Positions 6,598 through 6,626 of a DNA stretch of 6,626 nucleotides are shown piece by piece (the first letter of the stretch is position 1; every line of letters begins with the position of its first letter). This stretch comes from Bacteroidales bacterium (GTDB lineage Bacteria; Bacteroidota; Bacteroidia; Bacteroidales; Muribaculaceae): positions 1 to 6,626 of the forward strand of contig SFER01000118.1 of assembly GCA_004557195.1 (NCBI GenBank), given 5' to 3'. Both the position numbers and the translations under genes were made by a program. Below the pieces are notes generated by a model that was not told where the DNA came from, searched no databases, and saw only the letters and a list, made by a program, of their open reading frames with translations.

Positions 6598-6626
6598 GTA
6601 ATAGAAAGGTAGCATTTGTCTGATTT

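Overview
The window looks like chromosomal DNA from a gut Bacteroidales bacterium, with Muribaculaceae- or Bacteroidaceae-like character. Three things suggest this: a BspA-type leucine-rich-repeat surface protein with a C-terminal domain resembling a type IX secretion sorting tail, a DUF4294-type protein (a family I know only from Bacteroidetes), and a TAnnTTTG-type promoter element. The taxon is inferred from protein character only; no rRNA or marker gene is present. All genes lie on the + strand.

Region 1 (2-4006) is the 3' part of one very large gene. It is open at the left edge of the window, so the true start and the signal peptide are missing. It encodes two tandem BspA-type (LRR_5) domains, each closed by a similar cap. 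These are followed by a chitobiase C-terminal-like beta domain, a Bacteroidetes 'VNG...VLGDG' extracellular module, further beta-rich sequence and a type IX-like sorting tail. A strong intrinsic terminator (4027-4057) ends it.

Region 2 (4058-4177) is a short AT-rich intergenic stretch holding a candidate promoter for the next two genes.

Region 3 (4178-6463) is a probable two-gene operon. A small exported DUF4294 protein is followed after 9 bases by a 552-residue transporter of the AspT/YidE/YbjL family with two TrkA_C domains. Both genes have the same 10-base start context, ATAGGTTATG.

Region 4 (6464-6626) has no gene. It holds a possible weak promoter and a U-tract hairpin that could terminate the operon, a convergent gene outside the window, or a short transcript of its own.

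The surface protein and the operon appear to be separate transcription units with no evident functional link. I found no mobile element, CRISPR array, tRNA or rRNA. Most of the window is ordinary for a gut Bacteroidales. The points most worth a second look are the modular, compositionally uneven surface protein, the DUF4294-transporter pairing and the possible short RNA at the right end.
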